In this document: in pieces, positions 24,090-36,300 of the stretch | Numbering within the stretch: the first letter of the stretch is position 1 | Layout of the letters: every line of letters starts with the position of its first letter | NCBI RefSeq assembly: GCF_032854445.1 | Contig: NC_088306.1 | Location: forward strand, 9,882,193-9,946,192 | DNA: 64,000 bases | DNA from: Liolophura sinensis | Taxonomy: Eukaryota; Mollusca; Polyplacophora; Chitonida; Chitonidae | Reading direction: 5' to 3' | Made by a program: the position numbers and the translations under genes | The notes under the pieces: generated by a model | What the model saw: only the letters and a program-made list of their open reading frames with translations | What the model was told of the DNA's origin: nothing | Databases searched by the model: none

Positions 24090-25035
24090 TTGTAGTACAT
24101 GCAATTACGTTTACCCATATTTAATCCTTGAATGTTACACGGCAGTAGACCCAGAATGCAGTGGACTTTCACTATACGGTATTTCATCAATAAAACGCCC
24201 GCCTTCTGTGTGGTGAGATGGATACTTTCAAAGTCCCACGATATGATACGGCCTAAAGCAAAGGTTTGAAAGGCTGCATTGATCTTCTCTAGTTTGGTGT
24301 TTAAAATTTGAGGAAACAAGATGGAGTAGTGAAGTAAAAGCAAACATCAGGTTTACAAGCCGTCAGCTTGAATTTTCTCAGTCAATAATGGTGTGCCACC
24401 GCACACGGCACAATCCGAACCAAAGATATCATACAAAAAGATCTCATCATTGCCGTTCAGTGAAAAGTGGAGAGAAAAAAAAAACTTCCATCGGTATATG
24501 CAACCAGCCGAACAGCTGTTATGTAGGAAGTAATTAAGATCTTTTATGTCGCCGAGGTAGCGCGACAAGTTCACAAATCTGCCTTAGGATTTAGAGGTAG
24601 CACTTGTTCAGTAAGAATGCGGCGTTTTAATACTGCTGGATGTATGGTCATAGCTCCATTTCATTGAATTATCTTGTGGTGGTATAAGAAAGTATAGCCA
24701 GAGAAAGATGTATCGTATACTTTCAGTGTTCGTTTTTTTTTCGAGGATAGTTTTTCGCTGAATTACGGCCAGTGTAAATCTGTCGATGGTTGCGTTTGTA
24801 TTTTGATGAAGATGAGCGGAGGGATAAATGGACCCGATGGAAGGAAACATGGATCTTCCATTATTGCCTAACAAAGGAGACACGAGATCATGGGTTAAAA
24901 GTCATACTTCAGTCACACTTCACCAGCCACACGTCACAGCTTACATTAGTTGTTCAACCTGACCAATGATCATCTTTTTATACGAGTCTCTAGGTACACA
25001 TAAAGACCTCTATATGTAAACTGGCAAATTTATAC
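24090..25035. other. Intergenic stretch, nothing recognised
   Basis: Several short open frames on the minus strand lack homology, splice support or composition bias. No repeat is obvious. Confidence 0.4.
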
Positions 25036-28000
25036 ATGAGGCACCTCCACATACAAGTTAGGCGCATCGTTTAGACGCCGCACAAAATACATATCTTTTG
25101 ACGCATCCACAGACAGCAGGCATTGCGCACACCTATACATAGTCCAGACCTACACGTGCACCTCCACAGACAGCAGGCATTGCGCACACCTATACATAGT
25201 CCAGACCTACACGTGCCCCTCCACAGACAGCAGGCATTGCGTGCACCTATACATAGTCCAGACCTACACGTGCACCTCCACAGACAGCAGGCATTGCGCA
25301 CACCTATACATAGTCCAGACCTACACGTGCCCCTCCACAGACAGCAGGCATTGCGTACACCTATACATAGTCCAGACCTACACGTGCCCCTCCTCAGACA
25401 GCAGGCATTGCACACACCTATACATAGTCCAGACCTACACGTGCCCCTCCACAGACAGCAGGCATTGCGTACACCTATACATAGTCCAGACCTACACGTG
25501 CCCCTCCACAGACAGCACACATTGCGTACACCTATACATAGTCCAGACCTACACGTGCCCCTCCACAGACAGCAGGCATTGCACACACCTATACATAGTC
25601 CAGACCTACACGTGCCCCTCCACAGACAGCAGGCATTGCGTACACCTATACATAGTCCAGACCTACACGTGCCCCTCCACAGACAGCAGGCATTGCGTGC
25701 ACCTATACATAGTCCAGACCTACACGTGCCCCTCCACAGACAGCAGGTATTGCACACACCTATACATAGTCCAGACCTACACGTGCCCCTCCACAGACAG
25801 CAGGCATTGCGTACACCTATACATAGTCCAGACCTACACGTGCCCCTCCACAGACAGCAGGCATTGCGTACACCTATACATAGTCCAGACCTACACGTGC
25901 CCCTCCACAGACACCAGGCATTGCGTGCACCTATACATAGTCCAGACCTACAAGTGCCCCTCCACAGACAGCAGGCATTGCGTGCACCTATACATAGTCC
26001 AGACCTACACGTGCCCCTCCACAGACAGCAGGCATTGCGTGCACCTATACATAGTCCAGACCTACACGTGCCCCTCCACAGACAGCAGGCTTTGCGTGCA
26101 CCTATACATAGTCCAGACCTACACGTGCCCCTCCACAGACAGCAGGCATTGCGCACACCTATACATAGTCCAGACCTACACGTGCCCCTCCACAGACAGC
26201 AGGCATTGCGCACACCTATACATAGTCCAGACCTACACGTGCCCCTCCACAGACAGCAGGCATTGCACACACCTATACATAGTCCAGACCTACACGTGCC
26301 CCTCCACAGACACCAGGCATTGCGTACACCTATACATAGTCCAGACCTACACGTGCCCCTCCACAGACAGCAGGCATTGCACACACCTATACATAGTCCA
26401 GACCTACACGTGCCCCTCCACAGACAGCAGGCATTGCGTACACCTATACATAGTCCAGACCTACACGTGCCCCTCCACAGACAGCAGGCATTGCGTGCAC
26501 CTATACATAGCCCAGACCTACACGTGCCCCTCCACAGACAGCAGGCATTGCGCACACCTATACATAGTCCAGACCTACACGTGCCCCTCCACAGACAGCA
26601 GGCATTGCGTGCACCTATACATAGTCCAGACCTACACGTGCCCCTCCACAGACAGCAGGCATTGCACACACCTATACATAGTCCAGACCTACACGTGCCC
26701 CTCCACAGACAGCAGGCATTGCGTGCACCTATACATAGTCCAGACCTACACGTGCCCCTCCACAGACAGCACGCATTGCGTACACCTATACATAGCCCAG
26801 ACCTACACGTGCCCCTCCACAGACAGCAGGCATTGCGCACACCTGTACATAGTCCAGACCTACACGTGCCCCTCCACAGACAGCAGGCATTGCGTACACC
26901 TATACATAGTCCAGACCTACACGTGCCCCTCCACAGACACCAGGCATTGCACACACCTATACATAGTCCAGACCTACACGTGCCCCTCCACAGACAGCAG
27001 GCATTGCGTACACCTATACATAGTCCAGACCTACATGTGCCCCTCCACAGACAGCAGGCATTGCGTGCACCTATACATAGTCCAGACCTACACGTGCCCC
27101 TCCACAGACAGCAGGCATTGCACACACCTATACATAGTCCAGACCTACACGTGCCCCTCCACAGACAGCAGGCATTGCGTACACCTATACATAGTCCAGA
27201 CCTACACGTGCCCCTCCACAGACAGCAGGCATTGCGCACACCTATACATAGTCCAGACCTACACGTGCCCCTCCACAGACAGCAGGCATTGCGTGCACCT
27301 ATACATAGTCCAGACCTACACGTGCCCCTCCACAGACAGCACGCATTGCGTACACCTATACATAGTCCAGACCTACACGTGCCCCTCCACAGACAGCAGG
27401 CATTGCACACACCTATACATAGTCCAGACCTACACGTGCCCCTCCACAGACAGCACGCATTGCGTACACCTATACATAGTCCAGACCTACACGTGCCCCT
27501 CCACAGACAGCAGGCACTGCACACACCTATACATAGTCCAGACCTACACATGCCCCTCCACAGACAGCAGGCATTGCACACACCTATACATAGTCCAGAC
27601 CTACATGTGCCCCTCCACAGACAGCAGGCATTGCACGCACCTATACATAGTCCAGACCTACACGTGCCCCTCCACAGACAGCAGGCATTGCGTGCACCTA
27701 TACATAGTCCAGACCTACACGTGCCCCTCCACAGACAGCACGCATTGCGTGCACCTATACATAGTCCAGACCTACACGTGCCCCTCCACAGACAGCAGGC
27801 ATTGCACACACACCTATACATAGTCCAGACCTACACGTGCCCCTCCACAGACAGCAGGCATTGCGTACACCTATACATAGTCCAGACCTACACGTGCCCC
27901 TCCACAGACAGCCGGCATTGCGTACACCTATACATAGTCCAGACCTACACGTGCCCCTCCACAGACAGCACGCATTGCGTACACCTATACATAGTCCAGA

Positions 28001-28316
28001 CCTACAAGTGCCCCTCCACAGACAGCAGGCATTGCGTGCACCTATACATAGTCCAGACCTACACGTGCCCCTCCACAGACAGCAGGCATTGCGTACACCT
28101 ATACATAGTCCAGACCTACACGTGCCCCTCCAGACAGCAGGCATTGCGTACACCTATACATAGTCCAGACCTACACGTGCCCCTCCACAGACAGCAGGCA
28201 TTGCGCACACCTATACATAGTCCAGACCTACACGTGCCCCTCCACAGACAGCAGGCATTGCGTGCACCTATACATAGCCCAGACCTACACGTGCCCCTCC
28301 ACAAACAGCAGGCCTT
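25036..28316 (+). repeat. 57-bp minisatellite, ~56 units, open in three frames
   Basis: The unit is ACCTATACATAGTCCAGACC, TACACGTGCCCCTCCACAGA, CAGCAGGCATTGCGTAC. Because 57 is 19 codons and the unit lacks stops, two + frames (25123-28335 and 25241-27823) and one - frame (27821-25071) stay open; the first reads repeats of HRQQALRTPIHSPDLHVPL. Changes cluster at the GCGTAC/GCGCAC/GCACAC/GCGTGC spot. A 2-base gain near 27808 and a ~4-base loss near 28130 shift the frame without consequence, which argues against coding. Each unit carries the palindrome CACGTG. Confidence 0.95.
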
Positions 28317-28680
28317 TGCGTGCACCTATACATAGGCCAGACCTATACATGCCCAACCACAGCCAGCAAGCCTATGGTACACGTACACCTCAACAAAGGG
28401 CAGGCCCATATTTGCACCTCTCTACAGAGCAAGCTCACACGTGCACCTCCACGTAGAGCAGGCCTACGCGTGCACCTTCACATACAGCAAGGTTACACGT
28501 GCACATTTACATAGAGTAAACCTACACGTGCACCTCCACATGGGCAGGCCACTATTGCACCTCAACATAAAGCAGGCCTACACGGGCACCTCCACATATA
28601 GCAGGCTTACACGCGCACTTTTACATAAAGCAGGTCTTTACGTGCACCTCTACACACAGCAGGTCCACATGGACATCTAG
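28317..28680 (+). repeat. Degenerate ~29-bp monomer array flanking the 57-bp array
   Basis: Units such as GTGCACCTCCACGTAGAGCA plus GGCCTACGC repeat at ~29 bp, about twelve times, with high divergence. Each aligns with both halves of the neighbouring 57 bp unit, so this looks like the ancestral monomer form. Confidence 0.8.
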
Positions 28681-28689
28681 ACCTAGCGA

Positions 28690-29570
28690 GCTTACACTTG
28701 TATCTTCATGCGCACAGTGTAGGTCTATACCAGGACTTCCACATATGACAGTGTGTATTTGACACCAGTGTACGTATGAAACAAAAATCAACACTGACAA
28801 GGTATTGTTCGTGTTTTGATTTCACTCGGCTGCTGGCATGTTATGAAAAGCCACAAAACTACCCCTGACAGCACTGAAATAAAATGTACAAATTGGTGTA
28901 TTGTCTCCTGGACATGTACCGGGTGCCATTATGTCAGTGATTCTGTTAACAATGCTACAATACAATGCGACAATGCTACTGTAATTTATAGTGGTACATG
29001 TTTGTTGAAGAACACGTACAATCTTTACATGATAGTAGGGGGCACCTGCGGTACTTCTGTTTGTACAGACACAAAAAAGTCTCGCCTATTCTTTCAAATT
29101 TGAAATTATTATTATTTTTAAACTTCCTGATCCAACCCGTTTCTTGGCGAAATCAAATGTTTTTGCTAAAAGAAGCCCATCACAGAGATGCGGACTAAAA
29201 TATAACAGGAAAAGTGACAGACATATCTAAAATTCAGATGAGAAAACATGAACTATATGCCGGTAAATACATTTCACTAATGAGCACGTAAAACTTAATT
29301 AAACTGAACGACCGTTGGTTACACCTTCACAAAAGTTACTTTTATCATTATAGAAATAAATAATCAAAATTCTCTCCACAAAGATTTGCCTATACAACCT
29401 ATAAGCTGCCCCTACAAGCCATTAGGGATTTTAAATCAAAATGTATTACGATGCCCAAACACGATTCCTGGCTCGTAGTGACTTTAGGACCTGGCCATCA
29501 CCTCGTTTGTAAATCTGTCTGCCTGTCAGTTCGTACGTTTTTTTTTTTTTTTCAAAACGGTTCATCATCC
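28690..29570. other. Intergenic stretch, nothing recognised
   Basis: No gene or clear repeat seen; one short poly-T run near 29540. Confidence 0.4.
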
Positions 29571-29571
29571 T

Positions 29572-29975
29572 GGATTCGGCCTTGGTACATGGCTTCATGA
29601 CCGTGACATGTGACAGATCAAGGTCTAATTTTGGTCCGTTTCGTTTATTTTCGGCAAAAGTGTAGCCGTTTTAGTTCTGTTTCGGACCTTTGACAGTTTG
29701 CCCGGACTTCGTTCCACAAACAGTTTGTCGTATTTAATGGAAACTTGGTATATAACTGCATCATGATAAGTTACAGATCGAGTTGCAGTTTCGAATCCGT
29801 TTGGTTCTTTCTCGACAACGTTATAACCGTTTTTGTTCGATTTTCAGCTCAAGTAGACAGTTTTCCCGATTTTCTTTTCAAAACACTTGGTTATTCTGAA
29901 CTGAAATGTACAGGCCTTGTACATGGCTTCACCTACACAAATTACAGACCAAGTTCGAGGTTTTGGGCCTACATG
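29572..29975 (+). repeat. Decayed ~165-bp tandem repeat, about 2.5 units
   Basis: Three blocks start with related sequence: CTTGGTACATGGCTTCATG (29582), CTTGGTATATAACTGCATCA (29746) and CCTTGTACATGGCTTCACC (29915). Each is followed by GTTACAGATC-like and TCGAGTTTCG-like segments. Spacing is ~165 bp. Confidence 0.55.
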
Positions 29976-29989
29976 TACGGATAGCTATT

Positions 29990-32900
29990 ATTCTGACAGT
30001 GAGAATGCTAGTTTAAAATGTTTCCACGATAGAGTAACGTGCATATTTAAATAACGTCTACTTCAAAGGCCATCTGTGTTCGCATGTATATCAACATTAC
30101 CCTGCGTACCTGGTGGTATGTTCTGTCCGTTTTTTAGTTGTCAGTAGAAAACAAGAGGCTGTCTCGGTGGATTTTGTGTTCAGAAGTATGTTTAGGTTGA
30201 CAGTAGGCCTAGATAATTGTGAATATATGTTTTCGTCATTAATTATGGCGATGTAGGCTGAGTATTTGTGAAGTACAGAGATCGAACGTTACACGTAATC
30301 TTTTGAATTGCCCATTTCATTAAGATTTTATCATGCTTTTGAAGACAAAATATATGAAAACAAAGATTTATTGAGAGGTTATCACGAGCTTGGGTACTCC
30401 GCAGTATTATGTGGGCCTAGGTCAGCAATTCCTGCTAGAACAGTTTCAAAATTCCAGAATCACGTCTAAAAATAGAATCGCTGATAACACGTGATGAAAG
30501 TCGTTTTCTTTGTGACCTACATATTTGGCCTGCGGTATCCGGGTCAGCTGACTGTGTTTGAGAAATAATCTTAGCTCAGGGGCCTAATTTCTCCACCGAC
30601 TAACCCCCACGGTAACACGCGGAGTAACACACGCTACGATTCACACTGTGCCCGGCAGAATCGTACGTCAGAGGTACGTTCATGTGCATGGGTATGTATA
30701 CCAATGCATGCAGATTTGCGACCATTCTGCCTAGTACACGCGGACTGCAGCACCAGTACAGGTAAGCCTTCGTATTTGTGGAAAATGCATGGGGGACCAG
30801 ATCTATGTAGATATCCCTTCTTAAATCTTAAAACCGCTCATTAACTAAATTTATAGATCATTTGATTTAATCTTTTAAATTACTCTCATGTTGATATTAA
30901 TGTGAGAGATTGTTGGATGGAAATAGAGAGACCTGCTTTAAAGATCAGTAGGTTACTTGGTGCGGACCTTAACAGAGAGACAAATTGACTAAGGTCACAA
31001 TTCTAACATACCTCCTAAAACTTAACGCTAAAAGCAGTGGTGAGCGAAGTGTGCTCAAATTGACAATCTATACACAGTTGCCATCCTCGTCATGGGCGCT
31101 CGGACGGCTCCATTTCGCTAATGAAATAGGTGGGAGGGCTTGGCTGTGCTGTCAGAACGTCCGTTTTCTTCAAAATTTGACAGCTCACGTTTTCCAATGA
31201 CAGAGGCAAAGTGAATTTACATATAACTAGTCAGGCAGTTAGGTTTAAGGGAATTCTTTGAATTACTTTCCGTTACCGGCATGTGACCTATAGGCACTTA
31301 TCCCGTGTATGGGATATGAAGAGGTGGCATCAAACAACAAGCATCAATGGTACCATATAAAGATAAGCACAACATGGGCAACGATGCGTTTTTTCAACGT
31401 TCTCTTACATGTAACCTCTCCAAACGCAGCGGATTGTTGGTATTACGAGCAAGCGATGGGAGTGAACAGCTTGTGCTCGATGATGGCAGACATCTCTCTT
31501 GATACAGTACACAAACGACTCTCTCACGCTTTGTACTCGCGCTCGCGTCAGAACAAATATAAAAGAGCCTGGCGTAGTCATCCAGGGTAACATACAACTA
31601 CAGGCTGTCTGAAGAACAACGTCGCTCTTTGAGCAGTGTTTTACACTCAACCCTATTTTCCTTACCTTCGCCGGATGCCTCAGTGGCTTGTGAAGCGCGC
31701 CTGCCTCGATACCTACCGTCACCCAGACATAGAGTGTGACCCGAGTTAAAAAGGTTAGCCTGCCGAAATCGGCTCCACATCGCCATCAAATTCTCGGCAA
31801 CGCTACCATCTCGGGAAGCACCTTGAATTTAAGCTTCAACTGAAGTGTGTCCAGGAAATAAATCGTTCATTTATGACAGTTTTTTTTATTTGTTTGACTT
31901 AAAATCATCATTCCTCTGTCGTCGCAAAACTGTTACGTTCATATTTAGAGCTCGAACTGAAATGGAGAGGTTCTGGCGGGAAATTGTCACGTGCCTCGCT
32001 CAGATTGGATGATTTATTTCCCACCCATTCCATTGGCATGGGCTCGTCCAAAATCATAACAAAACAGCATAGACCTTTTCAAATTAGCAAAAAGGGGACA
32101 GCGGTTGTTTTAAGTGTTATTTTTTCCCTCTAATGACTTCATTATTTCATAATGATATGCTAGAATAGAAATAAAACTGGTCCACCGTTTGAGAACGAGG
32201 GGCCGCAGGCCTCCCGCGTTTTCAAACGTTTTATTTCTTAAATGACGTCGTAAAATAACGCACATGACGTTATTCCAACATAACTGCCATACTCGACGTC
32301 ATATCTGCGTGACTCATCGTCACATAAGGAAGATTATCACGTCACATCAGGAAAATTTTACGGAAACTCCCGATGATTTTAATTGTTTTGGGGGTATTCT
32401 TCACTGCTGTTATTCATCGTAATTTTTTTAACCGTGGTGATAACTATGTTCCATAAGGTATCCTTCGTTCCATTTTAACATTTTCGTTTGGCTTCTCGTC
32501 ACTGAAGTAGCACTGTTAAACATTTCGTATGATATAACTAATAAATGGAGCTTGGTGTATCTATGGACCAATCAAAAGGACGTGTTTTAGGCGTCGTTAT
32601 CTGCCATGCCATGTGTCGTGTGTCTTTCCAAGGACTATCCTGTGTTAATGTCACCACAGATAACTGATAAAATGTGACGCGGCAAAATGTACAATCCGAT
32701 TATAGTTCCATACAATCTGGCCATCAATGGTGACAAGATTCGTACTGAGATAATATCATAACGGTAAGCGCGCAGGCGCTGTCCTCTAACAGCCGGTGTC
32801 ATTCATTTACAGAGTACCTGCGGATGTCACATCCTTACATAAATAATAATAATACGAAAAATAAGTTTTTATGGAAAAAATGATTCCAAATTATTACGAC

Positions 32901-33330
32901 ATTATTATCGATCTTCTGTTTTTTTCCCTCAAAACACCAGATATCATATTCTAATGCAGAAATACCAGCTATTTTGTTGTTAGGGAATCTATATTTTGCC
33001 TGAGATTATTTTCAGTTGTGTTAAATTGTTCTTTGTGTGTTGAAATGACCTCACTGAAAACTCTTGATGTCACATAATTAAGGAGAAACAGTACTTTCAG
33101 TTTTCAAATGAAAAAGAGAAACTGAAAGGCCTGGCAGTTACAAAAAGGGGGATATCTCGTTGATGAGAAATAGGTGATTGCTGGTATATGAAATTACATC
33201 ACATTCAGATATATCGAATGTTGAGTTTAAAATCGCTAAAATTAAATTTCAGACAACAATTTATATAGCAGGATCGAAAATCAGTACGAAGTCTCACGTT
33301 AACAGTTTTTGATACTTTGGCATTGTTTTT
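29990..33330. other. Gene-free stretch upstream of the transporter; possible 5' UTR exon
   Basis: No homologous coding sequence is recognised. GTACAG|GTAAGC after 30761 is a good donor at the end of a GC-richer patch (30590-30761) and could close a 5' UTR exon of the transporter, joining the acceptor TTTTTCCAG at 33334. This is inference. A hairpin at 32167-32238 is listed separately. Confidence 0.3.
32167..32238. repeat. 72-bp foldback hairpin
   Basis: The outer arms AGAAATAAAAC and GTTTTATTTCT pair perfectly. The middle arms CGTTTGAGAACG and CGTTTTCAAACG pair with one change, and an inner GGGGCC/GGCCTC core pairs around GCA. It may be a small foldback element or a structured transcript. 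Confidence 0.6.
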
Positions 33331-33380
33331 CCAGAAAATCAAACCATTATGTCAACAGCTTGAAAGGCCGGGGATAAACA

Positions 33381-36300
33381 ATGGGAAAAACCGGCCCTCC
33401 GATTGACCGGGGATGGGCCTGGATGATAGCTCTGGGTGAGATTGTCTTACTGATAAAACGCCAGTCCCCGTTGTGACAAAGCTGTCTTAGACTTCAGTCA
33501 GACTTAGACTTAATTTTAAAATTATTACTAGTTTTAGGCTTAATAATACTTAAATTTGTTTTGGACTTTTGTGAAAGAACCTGGTACGGTAAGGCGGAGA
33601 ATCGGCCCCAGGGAGGTACAATAAGAAAGTGCAAATTACAAAATCCCAGCACAATTCTGTAAATTTCGGAACCAGGAGTACAAAACTTGGTCGAAGCCCT
33701 CATGAAAGTTATAATGCCATAAAAGAGATGGTTGCTTAGTAATAACACACCCAATACGCACTCTCGATCAAACACACCAATTTTTCGTTCAAACATGGCA
33801 CTGTTTTTTTATTTACAGTATGAAGATCAACGTTAACCAGAAAAAATATGTTAACTGAAACCTTCGTGTGTGTATTTCTACGTGCTGTCAAAGTTTCGTT
33901 TTGATTAAAGATTGTCTTCATATGTAGAACATAAACTTTATATTGTGATGAGTTTTATCATAGTTTAACAAGTTTAAGATCTGTATTTCTACCATGATCT
34001 GTCAGGTATCCTCCACAGTACACTGGACTATCGAAATTACTGCGGAGAAAAGATTACTTATCGGGAAAGAGTTCGAATCTTTCTGGCTGTTTTTTTTTTT
34101 TTTTTTTTGAAAACATAATTTTGAGTGAGTATAGATAAAGACCGTCTTGCACTGAATAAGTGCACTGAATAAGATCACATTTGGTCTTCTGGCTAGTATT
34201 AACATTAACATGTTATGCGTAGAGAAAATATCAAGCTGAAAGTTTTGGCTGAATTTTGATAGAATTTTTCAGCAAAGCATATTTGTAGTTCAGCGATTTT
34301 CATAATTCTACAGTTTCTAAAGCAAGAAAAAAGATATTTGAGTGTGACTGGAGCCGGCTAGAATTTTTCAATTTTATGACCTATACATCGATTCAGTGCA
34401 TGTTTGGAGCTTTATAAGCAGCGTGCTTGCCATATAACAGGAAAAGACGAGTAAAACAGAAATGAAAAAGAAGGAGCTTTTCGACTGCGTTAGCCGCTGC
34501 CTCTCACAGCTATAGTCAGTTTTGCTACTTGAGGCCCACAGTTCTTTGCACTGGGGCCGACTCCCCCACCTTACCATATCAGGCCCTTTATTTATGTATT
34601 TAGTTGGTGTTTTACGCAGTACTCAAGAGTATTTCACTTATACGACGGCGGCCAGCATTATGGTGAGGAAACCGGGCAGAACACGGGAGAAACCTACGAC
34701 CATCCGCAGGTTGCTGCGGACCTTTCCATGTACGGCCGGAGAGGAAAGCCACCATGAGCTGTACTTGAGGACTTTTGTAGAAATACTGAAAATTATTGTT
34801 ATGGGTTCAAATCTAAGTTCAGGAATAGCATCAAATATCATGACACGGTCTGACTTAAGTCTAAGACAGCTTGTCCAGACGTGGCATTTGGCATGTTTGG
34901 TAAGTGAAGAGTTTTGGCATAAGCTATAACTTCAACATAACGGTCATTTTACAATACACGTTCTATGCTTGAAATATTTTCTACATCCTATGTGGTCCTG
35001 TACAAAAGTAAGTATTAGATCACCTTTCGGATTCGAACCTGGCTTCGAGGAAATGGCTTTTTCCATGATGACACATCGGTACATAGTGCTGTCTTAATTC
35101 TAGATCTATTATTATGTTCCGATAACTGATGATATCTACCGATAAGTGAAGCTACCTGCTGACAAGTAAAGATATTTGCCGACAAGGGAAGATATCTGCT
35201 GAGAAGTGAAGATATCTGAAAGCACCCTGACATGGTCCGATACCGTGTTGTTATTATTACATATTATATTATGATTTTACACTGTTGTTCGATGACCTCG
35301 GACAATCTAATTGTAATATTTTCCTTCTTCACAGGTCTTTTTCTCAAGTCGCTCATTAATGGAGGCTTTATAAAGTCTTACGGAATATTTTTCTCGGCGT
35401 TTTCCGATACTTATGGCCGGTCAGCCTCGGAAACCCAACTGATTAGGTCAGCTAGAGCAGTCTGCGCTACTCTTTCAGGTAAACACAAGTGATTAGGTCA
35501 GACAGAGCTATCCAGGTTACACTCTCAGGTAAACACAACCCATTAGGTCAGTCAGAGCTATCTTCGTCTCTCTCTGACGTAAACACAACTGATTATGTCA
35601 ATCAGAGCTATCTGCGCTGCTCTCTGGGGTAAACTCAGCTGATTGGGTTAGTCAGAGCTATCTGCGCTATTCTCTCAGGTAAATACAACTGATTAGATTG
35701 TTCAGACATATCTGCGCTATTCTCTCAAGTAAACACAACTGATTAGGTCAGTCAGAGCTTTCTGCGCTACCCTTTCAGGTAAACACAACCGATTATGTTA
35801 GTCAGAACTATCCGCGCTATTTTCTCAAGTAAACACAACCGATTATGTTAGTCAGAGCTATCTGCGCTATTCTCTCAAGTAAACACAATTGATTAGGTCA
35901 GTCAGAGCTATCTGCGCTACCCTCTCAGGTAAACACAACCGATTATGTTAGTCAGAACTATCTGCGCTATTCTCTAGTAACCACAACCGATTAGGTCATT
36001 CAGAGATATCTGCGCTACCCTCTGAGGTAAACACAATTGATTAGGTCTTTCAGAGATATCTGCGCTACCCTCTCAGGTAAACACAACCGATTATGTTAGT
36101 CAGAGCTATCTGCGCTATTCACTCAAGTAAACACAACCGACTAGGTCATCAAAGCAATCTGCGCTACCCTCTTAGGTAAACACAATTGATTAGGTCGTTC
36201 AGAGCTATCTGCGCTAGCCTTTCAGGTAAACACAATTGATTAGGTCATTCAGAGATATCTGCGCTACCCTCTCAGGTAAACACAACCGATTATGTTAGTC

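Noticed and set aside
25123-28335. Open frames of 1070, 860 and 916 codons on both strands that look like repeat proteins
   Set aside because: All three are open only because a 57-bp (19-codon) unit without stops is repeated. Frame-shifting gains and losses inside the array go unpunished, no splice or start context is seen, and no domain is recognised.
31675-31760. A tRNA-like head (GCCTCAGTGGCTTGTGAAGC)
   Set aside because: Only a weak A-box resemblance and no convincing B box at the right distance.
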